Made by a program: the position numbers and the translations under genes
Notes under the pieces: model-generated
Told to the model about the DNA's origin: nothing
Databases searched by the model: none
What the model saw: the letters and a program-made list of their open reading frames with translations, nothing else
Shown: piece after piece, positions 15,105-23,805 of the stretch
Position numbering within the stretch: position 1 is the first letter of the stretch
Layout: every line of letters starts with the position of its first letter
Assembly: GCF_965221945.1 (NCBI RefSeq)
Contig: NZ_OZ244925.1
Location: 248,001-312,000, forward strand
Origin: Poriferisodalis sp965221945
Lineage (GTDB): Bacteria > Actinomycetota > Acidimicrobiia > Acidimicrobiales > Poriferisodalaceae
DNA: 64,000 bases
Direction of reading: 5' to 3'

Positions 15105-17045
15105 CCCGAGTTTGACGGGTGTTTTGCGTTTTGGCAGGTCAGTGGGGGCGCGCGGGTTGGTGTTTCCACTACATCGGTTCTGGGGAGGGGGTACGCGTTA
15201 GTGGATGCGGGCTTTGTCCCAGGTGCGTGTGGGGGTGTGGGTGGCGGCGAGGATCTGGTTTTGGAGGGGGCTGCGGCGGGTGGTGAGGGTGATGTGCTTG
15301 TCGTGGGCGGTGAGGCGGACTTGGCGTATGCGGTCGAGTTCTCGCAGGGCTCGGGCGGCGGTGAGGTGCTGGTCGGGCTGGTCGGGGTCGGCGATGTGGG
15401 CTGTTTGGAGGTCGCGTGAGATGAGGGTCTCGGCCAAAGCGGCGTAGACGCACACGGCGATGTGGCCGCGGACGCGTTTTTCGGTCCAGTGCCGTATGGG
15501 GCGCAGCCGCAGGAAGTCCTTGAGGGTCCGGAACCGGTCTTCGACGTCGGCGAGCTGACGGTAGGCGGCGACGACGCGTGCGGTGGGGGCCTGTTGGGCG
15601 TCAAGGCTGGTGGTGAGCACGTAGCGGCCGGCGAGGAGTCTCTCGTAGGCGTGAGCGTGTTCGTCGTAGTGGTAGACGAACCGGCCGGGCGCGATCTCGA
15701 GGTCGAACAGGGCGGCGACGCCGCTGGGCCCCAGGACGCGCTGCGCGGCGCGTCCGATCAGGGCGGGGTCTGCGAGCCGTCCGGCCCGGACTCTGTGTTC
15801 GAGGGCGACCAGGCCGGCTTCGGCGCGGGCGACGAGCTCGGCTGTGCGCCGCGTGTCGCGTCGGGCGCGGGCGTCGGACTCCACGACTATGGCTCGGGTG
15901 CCGTCGGCGAGGACGGCCTCGGCGGCGCGGCACCGACAGGCGGCCACGTCGGTCCAGGCGGTGTCGGCGCCGATGGTCTCGAGGGCTTCGCGGCAGGCCT
16001 TGTCGCGGTGCAGGCGGGTGGCGAGCACGTGGTCGCAGCCGGCGTCGGCGACCGCGGCGACGTTGCCCGCCGAGACCAGGCCCCGGTCCGCGACCACGCA
16101 GATCCTCCCGACCGCGAACCGCTCGGTGAGGTCGGCGAGCACGCCGGGCAGCGTGGACGCGTCGTTGGTGTTCCCGGCGAACACGTGGTGCGCGATCGGG
16201 ACGCCGTCGCCGGTGCACAGCAGCCCGATCACGACCTGGGGCCGGTCCGGGCGCCGGTCGCGCGAATAGCCGAACGCCTTGGACCCGAACCGCTCCGAGG
16301 GACCCGTGGAGCCCTCCAGATAGGTCGAGGTCAGGTCATAGCACACGAACCGCAGGTCCAGGCTGGTCAGGTCGCACAGCCGACCGAACAGGAACTCCTC
16401 GGTCGAGTCCTTGACGTCCGCGACGGCGTCCAGCGCCCGGTAGTACTGCGCCGGCGACGGAGCGGACCACCCCTCGGGCATGACCACGTCGGCTGCGGCC
16501 CACTCGGGCAGCCGCCGCTTCGAGCACGGCGCGACCAGCCGGTTCGCCGTCATCGCGAACACCGCGTCGCCCAGCCGGTCGGCGCCGCGCGCCGATCCCG
16601 CCTCGGCGAACCAGCCGCCCAGGCCCAGCCGCTCCCACACCGCCGCCGCGCACGCCACCCCGCCCGCCGCGGGCGCCCCCTCGGCCTCCACCGCCCCAGG
16701 ATCGACGCGTTCGCGTTCCAGATGGGCCTCCAAGGCTGCGACGATGCGCTCGAGCTGGCCCGAGCGTCGCAGCGCTGAGGCCTCGCCCAGCCGCAGCAGC
16801 GTGCGGTGCCCGACCTTCGCGCCGTCGCGCACCGACTCCACCAAAGACAGATACTCATACGTCTTGTCGCCCCTGCGCCGCCTCGTCGTCTTCACGAACA
16901 CCCCAGCAGCATAACACCCACCACTCCCGCCAAGCTGCAAATGTCGCCCCTACAAAACCATCACGGAACAACCTCGCCGCACCCAAACCCGCAGGTCACA
17001 AACCCGACACCCGCCCAACACGCACCCCAACCCGTCAAATTCGGG
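15105..17045. mobile_element. IS1634-family element, copy 2 (1941 bp, inverted)
   Basis: Exact inverted counterpart of 11572-13512, with the same ends (CCCGAGTTTGACGGG at left, CCCGAATTTGACGGG read inward from right). It is flanked by the 5-bp duplication TCGGG at 15100-15104 and 17046-17050. It is inserted in the ISL3 transposase gene. With copy 1 it flanks the IS256 element in inverted orientation. Confidence 0.9.
15198..16901 (-). CDS. IS1634-family transposase (copy 2)
   Basis: The same 567-residue DDE transposase as at 11716-13419, on the opposite strand, with all three acidic catalytic residues (YDLTSTYLEG, VVADRGLVS, LADVEDRF) and no differences visible in the translated product. The GTG start at 16901 corresponds exactly to 11716 in the other copy. 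Confidence 0.9.
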   Translation of the reverse strand: MFVKTTRRRRGDKTYEYLSLVESVRDGAKVGHRTLLRLGEASALRRSGQLERIVAALEAHLERERVDPGAVEAEGAPAAGGVACAAAVWERLGLGGWFAEAGSARGADRLGDAVFAMTANRLVAPCSKRRLPEWAAADVVMPEGWSAPSPAQYYRALDAVADVKDSTEEFLFGRLCDLTSLDLRFVCYDLTSTYLEGSTGPSERFGSKAFGYSRDRRPDRPQVVIGLLCTGDGVPIAHHVFAGNTNDASTLPGVLADLTERFAVGRICVVADRGLVSAGNVAAVADAGCDHVLATRLHRDKACREALETIGADTAWTDVAACRCRAAEAVLADGTRAIVVESDARARRDTRRTAELVARAEAGLVALEHRVRAGRLADPALIGRAAQRVLGPSGVAALFDLEIAPGRFVYHYDEHAHAYERLLAGRYVLTTSLDAQQAPTARVVAAYRQLADVEDRFRTLKDFLRLRPIRHWTEKRVRGHIAVCVYAALAETLISRDLQTAHIADPDQPDQHLTAARALRELDRIRQVRLTAHDKHITLTTRRSPLQNQILAATHTPTRTWDKARIH

Positions 17046-17908
17046 TCGGGGCGGCGCATGAGCAAGAACCGTGCCCGGAACACTTCGGGGTCGGACGCCG
17101 GCTTGGAGCCCTCGGGGCGGCGCTGGACGTCGCGGCGCACCGCGGTCAGGCCCGCTGCGAACCATCTGATGACGTGGAACCGGTCCAGCACGTGGCGGGC
17201 GTGGCCGAGCCGCCGTTCGATTGCTGCCTTGTATGGCTTCGAGCCGTCGGACACCACGACCTTGACGCCCTTGCACCATCTGTGCCCCTGGGAGGCCAGG
17301 AACCCCGACAGCGCCTGGGCGTTGCGGTGGGGCACCATCGCGAGCACCTCGCCGGTGTCGCCGTTCACGAGCACCGTCACGTACCGGTGCCGACGGCGGA
17401 TCGAGGTCCCCTCCACCAAAAGCAGCCGGCATCTTCGCCGCCGCCGGCGGTCCGCGACCAGCCCCGCATAGGCGACCACCAGCGCATTGACCAGATCCCA
17501 GCCCAGCCGGCGGCGGCGGGCCGCCGCGTTGACCGTCATCGCCCGCGCGTCCTGGACCACACGACGGGCCAGCCGGGCCGTGAGACGGCCCCCCAACGCC
17601 GGGCGGTCCTCGCAGAACCGACGGCCGCACGGCCCCCACACCAGCCGCCGCCGCTGCCACACCAGCGTCACCGGCCGACCCGACACCTCCAGATCGCGCA
17701 CCTTGTTGTCGCGGCGGCCATGCACCCGCCCGCTCGGCGTCGCGCAGCGCGGGCACTTCGGACGCAGCACTGTCGAGACGACCCGCACCGCCAGCCGCTC
17801 GGCCAAGTCGACCAACACCCCCAGCACCCGCACCTGCGGCAGCCACAGCCGCACCGACACAACATCTCTCGCCATCGAGGCCCTCCAGGGTTCGGCGTCC
17901 ACAAACAC
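17046..17908 (-). pseudogene. ISL3 transposase, N-terminal fragment
   Basis: Carries the zinc-ribbon-like start (CPRCATPSGRVHGRRDNKVR) and RFCEDRPALGGRLTARLARR of the ISL3 N-terminal domain. The first catalytic Asp region follows (the family's D-E-x-x-x-x-R appears as VEGTSIRRRHRY), then VVVSDGSKPYKAAIERRLGH with the second Asp and VLDRFHVIRWF. It breaks after LLMRRPD where IS1634 copy 2 inserted. The start could be 17908 or ATG 17875; the latter gives MARDVVSVRLWLP. The first Asp position looks altered to Glu-Gly, so activity before disruption is uncertain. Confidence 0.85.
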
Positions 17909-18000
17909 CGATCCCAGCAGGGCCTCGACCCCTACCCAAGGACCCTCAACCCACCGTCATCCCAAAAAATCGCGAAGAGCCGATTTCTTGGCGAGCAATT

Positions 18001-18043
18001 TCTGTGCGCAGTCTTGCCGTCTGAGGCGGCGTTTCTGCACAGA
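18001..18043. repeat. 43-nt palindrome, copy 2
   Basis: Outer arms TCTGTGC/GCACAGA and inner arms GCCG/CGGC. It lies 12 bases beyond the right ISL3 target duplication. When the ISL3 element is removed, copies 1 and 2 lie 17 bases apart, in tandem, downstream of the kinase tail and before the 3' end of the phosphosugar mutase gene. Confidence 0.85.
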
Positions 18044-18123
18044 GAACTGATCCCGTCGAGGGGTGCCGGTTGCGCCAGGCGGTCATCTTCGTTCGAATGG
18101 CACCAGCGGGTATTCGGAGTCCC

Positions 18124-19845
18124 TCATTCTTCGCTCACGAAGAGCGAGTCGAGAGTTTCGGCGGCGATGGCATCGAGCCACACCCGGAGGCGACGGCGCT
18201 CGACACGGAGGTCACCAGGGCTCGGCATCACGGCTTCGAGGTAGATCTTCGCCTTGGGCTCGGTACCGCTCGGCCGGATGCAGATGCGCGCCAGGGTGTC
18301 GCGCACATCGCCGGCGTCAACCGCCTTGGCGGGCGCGAGTTCCAGTTCGACGAGGTCAGCGGGGTGAGGCGTGCCGGCGTCGAGCCAGTCGGTAACCCTT
18401 GTGACCCCGCGGCCAGCAACCGTGACGGGGGGATTGGCCCGCAGTCTCGCCATGGCGGCGGCGATCGAGTTGGCGCTAGCTCGCACCGATGCTGCCGTTG
18501 TGACGTGGAGGCCGAACTCGGCGGCCAGCTCGTCGAGGCGTTCGAGCGGTCCGATGCCGCGAGCAGCCAAGGCACCGGTCAGCCGCGCGAATTCGGTGGC
18601 CGCCGAGATGCCGTCCTTGTCGCGCACGGCGTCAGTGACCGAGTAGCCGAGCGCCTCCTCGTAGCCGAACACCCAGCGGGCATCGGGATGCGCCAGCCGT
18701 GGCTCCATGATCCACTTGAAGCCGGTCAAGGTGCGGTGGTGGGCGATGCCTCGCGCAGCGCACAGGGCTTCAACCATGCGACCTGACACGACCGATGACG
18801 CTGAGATCAACGGTCGCGCAGCCCGTTCATGACCCTCCAGACCGATCAGCCAGTCGCACAGCAGCACGCCCAATGCATCACCGCTCAGCCGACACCACGC
18901 GCCGTCGCGATCGCGAACGGCCACCGCCAGCCGGTCTGCGTCGGGGTCGTTGGCGAGAACCAAGTCGATGCCCTCGTCAGACGCCAGCGCCATCGCATCA
19001 TCGAGGGTGCCCGGCTCCTCGGGATTCGGGAACGGCAATCCCGGGAACGATCCATCGGGATGTCGCTGGTGCTCCACGTAGATCGGCGGCGGCAGGCCGG
19101 CGGTGGCGAAGGCATGGCCCAGGGTCTGCGAGCCGACGCCGCACAGCGCTGTGTAGACGATCGGTGGCACGTCGGTCGGATCGGCCGGTCGGCCGTCCGA
19201 ATCGAACACCGGTCGGCGGACGGCCGCGCCGACGTACTCGGCGATGACCGAGCGCACGTCAAGCAGCTCCAGCTCGTGTCGGGCTGCGAGGTCGTCGTCG
19301 GTCGGGAGATCCCCGAGGTCAATACGAGCTTCGATGCGCCGGTCCAGCGGCGGCCGGATCTGCGTTCCGTCGCACCAATACACCTTGAGGCCGTTGTCCT
19401 CGCGCGGGTTGTGGCTGGCGGTGATCATGAGCCCCGCCCCTGCGGAACGGGCGAGCAGCTGCCGTGCCAGCAAAGGCGTCGGCGCCCCTCCGTCGATGAT
19501 TGCCGTCGGGATCCCCATGGCGGCAATCAGTCGTGCAGCGTCGAACGCCATGTCGGCAGAACCCGGCCGGGCATCAAATCCGACGACGGCGCCCCGGTCG
19601 GCCAGGCCGCTGGAAACCAGCTCAGCGCCGACTGCCCGGGCGGTCAATCGAGCCATGACCCGGTTCATGCAGGCAGGCCCTGGTCCGGTCGGCCCTCGCA
19701 TTCCAGCGGTTCCGAATCGCAGCGTTCTGCCGAAATGGGCCTCTACCCAGTCCGGGCGCTCGCGGTTGGTCTCGATCGAACTGCGCGTCCCGGGATCTGG
19801 GTCAACGGCTAGCCAGGCGTCGAGCGTTGCTGCGGGGGTCGTCAT
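18124..19845 (-). CDS. Phosphohexomutase (phosphoglucomutase/phosphomannomutase family)
   Basis: Interconverts sugar 1- and 6-phosphates via a phosphoserine. The 573-aa protein contains the catalytic serine loop GLMITASHNPREDNGLK, the metal loop NDPDADRLAVAV, the sugar-binding loop FGYEEALGYSV, and the C-terminal phosphate-binding motif CIRPSGTEPKAK. The length fits the PgcA/PGM2-like branch rather than the shorter ManB/AlgC type, so glucose-1-phosphate or ribose-1-phosphate could be the substrate. ATG 19845 (MTTPAATLDAWL) is chosen because the frame upstream runs into the divergent MBOAT gene. The 82-base gap to that gene probably holds both promoters. Confidence 0.9.
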   Translation of the reverse strand: MTTPAATLDAWLAVDPDPGTRSSIETNRERPDWVEAHFGRTLRFGTAGMRGPTGPGPACMNRVMARLTARAVGAELVSSGLADRGAVVGFDARPGSADMAFDAARLIAAMGIPTAIIDGGAPTPLLARQLLARSAGAGLMITASHNPREDNGLKVYWCDGTQIRPPLDRRIEARIDLGDLPTDDDLAARHELELLDVRSVIAEYVGAAVRRPVFDSDGRPADPTDVPPIVYTALCGVGSQTLGHAFATAGLPPPIYVEHQRHPDGSFPGLPFPNPEEPGTLDDAMALASDEGIDLVLANDPDADRLAVAVRDRDGAWCRLSGDALGVLLCDWLIGLEGHERAARPLISASSVVSGRMVEALCAARGIAHHRTLTGFKWIMEPRLAHPDARWVFGYEEALGYSVTDAVRDKDGISAATEFARLTGALAARGIGPLERLDELAAEFGLHVTTAASVRASANSIAAAMARLRANPPVTVAGRGVTRVTDWLDAGTPHPADLVELELAPAKAVDAGDVRDTLARICIRPSGTEPKAKIYLEAVMPSPGDLRVERRRLRVWLDAIAAETLDSLFVSEE

Positions 19846-19927
19846 ACAGAAACGCCTTGGCTCACCGGTGTCCATCCTGAAGCTGTGTCTATTGGAGGGA
19901 CGGGAACGCCAGTATGTTCGGCTCGGC

Positions 19928-21379
19928 ATGTTGTTCCCGACGTTCGTCTTCGGAGCATTCTTCGTAGTCGTCTTTGTCGTGAACTGGCTCACGCGGCCGC
20001 ACCCGGCCCTGTGGAAGCCGCTGATGCTGGCGGCCAGCATCGTGTTCTACGGCTGGTGGAGCTGGCGTTTCGTCTTCTTGCTGTTCGCGACCATTGTCAT
20101 CAACTGGGTCGTGGGGCATTTCGCCGCAGCTCGGTTGTGGGACTCGGGCCAGGGGGTCGCCGGCTCTGCCCAAGCTGCGAAGTGGTGGGTCCGGATCGGC
20201 GTTGCCGCCAATCTCGGCATTCTCGGCGTCTTCAAGTACTGGGACTTCTTCGCCGTCGAGATGTCCAACCTGCTCGAGAGCATCGGGATCTCGGGCGCCT
20301 TGCCGGTGCTGGAGTACACGCTGCCGGTCGGCATCTCCTTCTACACGTTCCAAGCGATGAGCTACATCATCGACATCGGCCGCGGGAACGTCCGCGAGAT
20401 GGCGCCGCTGGACTTTGCGGTGTACCTGTCGTTCTTTCCCCAGCTGGTGGCGGGACCGATCGTGCGGGCGGCAGAGATGGCGCCGCAGCTCGCTGCACGG
20501 CCCGACCCTCGCTACGTCCCAGCCGCGGAGGCGTTCGGGCTGATCCTGAACGGGCTGTTCAAGAAGGTCGTGATCTCCAGCTTCCTGGCGAGCGAGATCG
20601 TGGACGGTGTCTTCGCCGATCCGGGGGCCCACAGCGGACCTGAGGTCGTGCTCGGTGTCTACGCCTACGCAGTCCAGATTTATGCGGACTTCTCCGGCTA
20701 CACCGACATCGCCATCGGCGTGGCGCTGTTGCTGGGCTTCCGTTTCCCGCAGAACTTCAACAATCCGTACCGGGCGCTGACCTTGCAGGACTTCTGGCGG
20801 CGCTGGCACATGACCCTGTCCCGCTGGCTGCGCGACTACCTCTACGTGCCGCTGGGCGGCAACCGGGGTGGCCGCGTCAACACGTACCGCAACCTCATGA
20901 TCGTCATGCTGCTCGGCGGCCTGTGGCACGGCAGCACCTGGAATTTCGTGATCTGGGGCGGCATCCACGGCGTGGTGCTGGCGGTGGAACGGCTGGTGCG
21001 CGAGCAGCGGGAACGCAGCGGCGCCGGCCACTTGCTCTCCCCGGGCATCGGCGAGGTGGTGCGCTGGCTGGTCACCTTCCATGTCGTGTGCCTGGCGTGG
21101 GTGTTCTTCCGGTCCGAGTCGCTGTCGGCGGCGATCGAGATGCTCGGCGCAGTCGCCAGCTTCGACAACTACGCAGGCACCGCAACGCCGCTCGTGATCG
21201 CAGTGACATTCGGCGCACTGGCGTTCCAGTTCATGCCCACCGACTGGTTCGATCAGCTGCGCGACGGCTTTGCCAGCCTGGGTTGGGTGGCACAAGGCGC
21301 CGTGGTGGGCGTCTCGTTGGTGGCCATCGATGTCCTCGGCCCGACGGGCGTCGCCCCGTTCATCTACTTCCAGTTCTGA
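19928..21379 (+). CDS. MBOAT-family membrane O-acyltransferase (AlgI-like)
   Basis: Polytopic membrane enzyme that moves acyl, usually acetyl, groups across the membrane onto an exported polysaccharide. The 483-aa protein has about ten hydrophobic segments. Key family stretches are TLPVGISFYTFQAMSYIID, FFPQLVAGPIVRAAEM, DFWRRWHMTLSRWLRDYLYV with its conserved His, and GLWHGSTWNFVIWGGIHG containing the invariant catalytic His. ATG 19928 gives the normal N-terminus. The next gene begins 3 bases after its stop and encodes an SGNH-type protein, the usual partner that completes acyl transfer outside the membrane. Confidence 0.92.
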   Translation: MLFPTFVFGAFFVVVFVVNWLTRPHPALWKPLMLAASIVFYGWWSWRFVFLLFATIVINWVVGHFAAARLWDSGQGVAGSAQAAKWWVRIGVAANLGILGVFKYWDFFAVEMSNLLESIGISGALPVLEYTLPVGISFYTFQAMSYIIDIGRGNVREMAPLDFAVYLSFFPQLVAGPIVRAAEMAPQLAARPDPRYVPAAEAFGLILNGLFKKVVISSFLASEIVDGVFADPGAHSGPEVVLGVYAYAVQIYADFSGYTDIAIGVALLLGFRFPQNFNNPYRALTLQDFWRRWHMTLSRWLRDYLYVPLGGNRGGRVNTYRNLMIVMLLGGLWHGSTWNFVIWGGIHGVVLAVERLVREQRERSGAGHLLSPGIGEVVRWLVTFHVVCLAWVFFRSESLSAAIEMLGAVASFDNYAGTATPLVIAVTFGALAFQFMPTDWFDQLRDGFASLGWVAQGAVVGVSLVAIDVLGPTGVAPFIYFQF

Positions 21380-21382
21380 GTC

Positions 21383-22642
21383 ATGACGGCATCGCACCTT
21401 CCGCCCGATCCCCGGACCGCTCCGTCCGCAGGGCCGCCACGCCTCGACGCCACAGACCGCCGAACCGGGGTGGCTGCCGGCCGGGTCTTGGCAGCCGGAG
21501 CGCTCGGGCTGCTGCTGGCGATCGTGCTCAACTCGCAGCAATTGCTGCGCGAGGCACAGCAGAAGCCATTCGGCTGGGAGCGCGACGCCTCGGTGGCGGT
21601 GTGGGAGCCGGTTGAGGGCACGTCCAGCGCCGTCGGCTTGCACCTGCCGCGCCTGTGGGCCGATGAGGCGTTGGGCCACTCGGTGACCGATCCGGGCGCG
21701 ACCACCGACCCATTCGCCTCCGCCGTCGTGGGTGATGCCGCCGGCGACGCAGCAGTGGCCGATTCGACCCCCACCGGGGTCGTGGTCGCCGACACGCCCG
21801 CCACCGGGCCCGTCGGCACAAACAGCGGCGACACCCCGGCGCTGGCAGACCAAACGACGGGAGCCGAGGCGACGGTCGGCGGAACAGTTGGCACTGAGCT
21901 GACAGCCGGGGACGAGCAGCCGGCCTTAGGCACCCTCGGCGACACGGCGACGAGCGCACCTCCCACCACGGTGCCGTGGTTCCCGACACCCGCCGACCCG
22001 CTGCAGCTGTCCATCATGGGCGACTCGATGGTGCAGTTCTTCGGCACGACCATGGTCGGACTGGCCAACGACACTGGTGTCATCGATGCCTGGACAGAGC
22101 ACCAACTCGCAAGCGGCCTGAGTCGACCCGACTTCTACGACTGGCCGACACGCATCGTCGAAGTCATGGCAGGTGAAGACCCCGACGCGGTAGTGCTGAT
22201 GTTCGGAGGCAACGACGCCCAGGCGATCGTCGTGGACGGACAGATCGCCCGCCGCTTCTCCGAGAGCTGGCTACAGGAGTATTCGGCGCGAGTCGGTCAC
22301 ATCATGGACCTGGTGACGACCGACCCGGAACGAGTCTTGATCTGGGTCGGTCAGCCGATCATGGAAGACCCCGACTACGACTCCCGGATGCAGCGGGTCA
22401 ACGAGATCTTTGCGGCAGAAGCTGCCGAGCGCGATCGGGTGCACTACGTGGAAATCCGCGACCTGTTCAGGGGACCGAACGGCACCTTCAGCCGCTACGT
22501 CGCTGATGCCGACGGCCAGCTCACCGATGTCCGGCTCACCGACGGCGTCCACCTCAGCACGATCGGTGGCAGATGGCTGTCGGAGGTGCTGCTGGACGAA
22601 CTCGGCCTCGTCGTCGACCTGACATCAGGCGCTCCTTCGTGA
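21383..22642 (+). CDS. Membrane-anchored SGNH/GDSL-type protein (DUF459-like)
   Basis: The 419-aa product has one N-terminal membrane anchor (near residues 33-50) and a Thr/Ala/Asp-rich linker to about residue 205. An extracytoplasmic SGNH hydrolase domain follows. Block I is SIMGDSMVQFF with the nucleophile Ser, block III is MFGGNDAQ, and block V is DGVHLS with the Asp-His pair. Such proteins act as O-acetyltransferases or esterases with AlgI-like MBOAT enzymes. It starts 3 bases after the MBOAT stop and overlaps the next gene by 4 bases (GTGA), so the three form an operon. Confidence 0.85.
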   Translation: MTASHLPPDPRTAPSAGPPRLDATDRRTGVAAGRVLAAGALGLLLAIVLNSQQLLREAQQKPFGWERDASVAVWEPVEGTSSAVGLHLPRLWADEALGHSVTDPGATTDPFASAVVGDAAGDAAVADSTPTGVVVADTPATGPVGTNSGDTPALADQTTGAEATVGGTVGTELTAGDEQPALGTLGDTATSAPPTTVPWFPTPADPLQLSIMGDSMVQFFGTTMVGLANDTGVIDAWTEHQLASGLSRPDFYDWPTRIVEVMAGEDPDAVVLMFGGNDAQAIVVDGQIARRFSESWLQEYSARVGHIMDLVTTDPERVLIWVGQPIMEDPDYDSRMQRVNEIFAAEAAERDRVHYVEIRDLFRGPNGTFSRYVADADGQLTDVRLTDGVHLSTIGGRWLSEVLLDELGLVVDLTSGAPS

Positions 22643-23628
22643 TCCAGCAGGAGCTGCGCCGCCCTCGGCGATCGCTGAGGGCAGCAGCGGCCGCAGTCGT
22701 CGTGTGCCTGCTGGCGTCAGGGCTGCTTGGGGGACCGGCAGGGGCGCAGACCGACGACGAGGCCTCGACCGACGACGAGGCTTCGACCGACGACGGTGCC
22801 TCGACCGACGACGAGGCCTCGACCGACGACGGTGCCAGCGAGGAAATGCCAGCGCCCGAACAAGTGCCCGAGCCGGCACCCAGGGTCACTGAGGATCCAT
22901 GGGCAGACCCGGTGCTGCGCTGGCCGGACCCGCTGTCGGAATCCCAACTCGGCACCGAACCCACCTACTACTGGTTTGCACGCGACGACCGGCGGTCGCT
23001 CCTGCCGGCCGCGACACCGGAGCGGCCGTTGCGGGTGTGGTCAGGCGGCGACTCGATATCGGGCGGCCCCGTCTATGGCTTCCGCCAGCTCATTGCCGAC
23101 GACGAACGCTTCCGCTTCACCGAGGACATCATCAAGTCGACCGGGGTGGTGACCGACTGGTACTTCGACTGGGTCACCTATATGGCGACAGAAGTTGCCG
23201 AGGGGCCCTACGACGTCATCGTGCTGGCGATGGGCGCCAATGACAAGCAGCGCTTCCGGGGTTTTCCCGAGCGCTTTGGAGAGCCGGAATGGAATGAGCG
23301 CTATCAGGCCCGCGTCCGTGATCTCGTCGCAGCGGCCGCCAGGCCCGGCCGGTTGGTCATCTGGATCGGCCTGCCGCCGTTGCAACCAAGGCACTTTGCC
23401 CCGTTGCCCGGCGTCGTCAACCCGCTCGCGGCAGCAGCCGCCGCCGAGGTCGACGGCGCGATCTACATGGACTCATTTGACGCAGTGGCGGTGGATGGCG
23501 CCTATGCACGGCGTCTCGGACCGGGGCAACGCAACATCCGCACCCAGGACGGCATTCACTACACCTACTACGGCGGAATCGTGCTGACGGAGCCGATCCT
23601 GACCGAAATAGAGCGCCGCAGCGGCTGA
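22639..23628 (+). CDS. Secreted SGNH/GDSL-type protein with Asp-rich repeat
   Basis: Second SGNH protein of the acetylation operon, 329 aa. GTG 22639 overlaps the preceding stop by 4 bases. A signal peptide (RRSLRAAAAAVVVCLLASGL, cleavage after GAQ) is followed by five hexapeptide repeats (TDDEAS or TDDGAS, residues 38-67). The SGNH domain has GGDSISGGP with the nucleophile Ser, GANDKQ, and DGIHYTYYGG with Asp-His. The acidic repeat probably serves as a flexible spacer outside the membrane. Its paralogue upstream has a membrane anchor instead. The two may act on different positions, or one may be a transferase and the other an esterase. Confidence 0.85.
   Translation: MIQQELRRPRRSLRAAAAAVVVCLLASGLLGGPAGAQTDDEASTDDEASTDDGASTDDEASTDDGASEEMPAPEQVPEPAPRVTEDPWADPVLRWPDPLSESQLGTEPTYYWFARDDRRSLLPAATPERPLRVWSGGDSISGGPVYGFRQLIADDERFRFTEDIIKSTGVVTDWYFDWVTYMATEVAEGPYDVIVLAMGANDKQRFRGFPERFGEPEWNERYQARVRDLVAAAARPGRLVIWIGLPPLQPRHFAPLPGVVNPLAAAAAAEVDGAIYMDSFDAVAVDGAYARRLGPGQRNIRTQDGIHYTYYGGIVLTEPILTEIERRSG
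22750..22839 (+). repeat. 18-bp in-frame tandem repeat, 5 copies
   Basis: Five units of 18 bases starting ACCGACGAC, encoding TDDEAS or TDDGAS, in the region after the signal peptide of the secreted SGNH protein. Units differ by a few bases, so the array is not brand new. Confidence 0.9.
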
Positions 23629-23634
23629 CGCGGA

Positions 23635-23721
23635 CTAGCCGCGGCCGCAGTTGGGGCGCTTGCCGTGATTGGCCTTGCTGCGGCGCGCCCGGAGCTTTCG
23701 CTTCTTGGTGCGCTTCGACAT
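23635..23721 (-). CDS. Ribosomal protein bL37
   Basis: A 28-aa, extremely basic peptide beginning MSKRTKKRKLRARR and carrying SKANHGKRPN. This matches the tiny large-subunit protein bL37 first recognised in mycobacterial ribosome structures, where it lies near the peptidyl transferase centre. The recognition rests on the ANHGKRPN signature, the length and the charge. The C-terminus is a few residues longer (CGRG) than mycobacterial forms as I recall them. It sits convergent to the SGNH gene and 84 bases beyond the stop of the CaiB-like gene, on the same strand as that gene. Confidence 0.85.
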   Translation of the reverse strand: MSKRTKKRKLRARRSKANHGKRPNCGRG

Positions 23722-23805
23722 AGGCGTTGCAGGCTATCGACGCCGCACCGGCATCAGTCCTGAGGCTTCAGTTCCTGTTTCCCGGCCTCCGAGGCCAGGG
23801 CCCGA

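Larger units (their letters stand above)
11326..17981. mobile_element. ISL3-family element, interrupted by three nested insertions
   Basis: The ends are imperfect inverted repeats: the right end read inward is GGCTCTTCGCGATTTTTTGG, the left end is GAGCCTTCGCGGTTTTGTGG, and both continue GAT. They are flanked by the 8-bp target duplication GATTTCTT at 11318-11325 and 17982-17989, as expected for ISL3 elements. Removing the nested IS elements leaves about 1.4 kb, a normal ISL3 size. Its transposase gene runs on the minus strand in three pieces. The element inserted between two 43-nt palindromes that were originally 17 bases apart. Confidence 0.88.

Noticed and set aside
19889..21853. 654-codon frame opposite the MBOAT gene
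   Set aside because: Gln/His/Arg-rich antisense shadow of a clear MBOAT protein.
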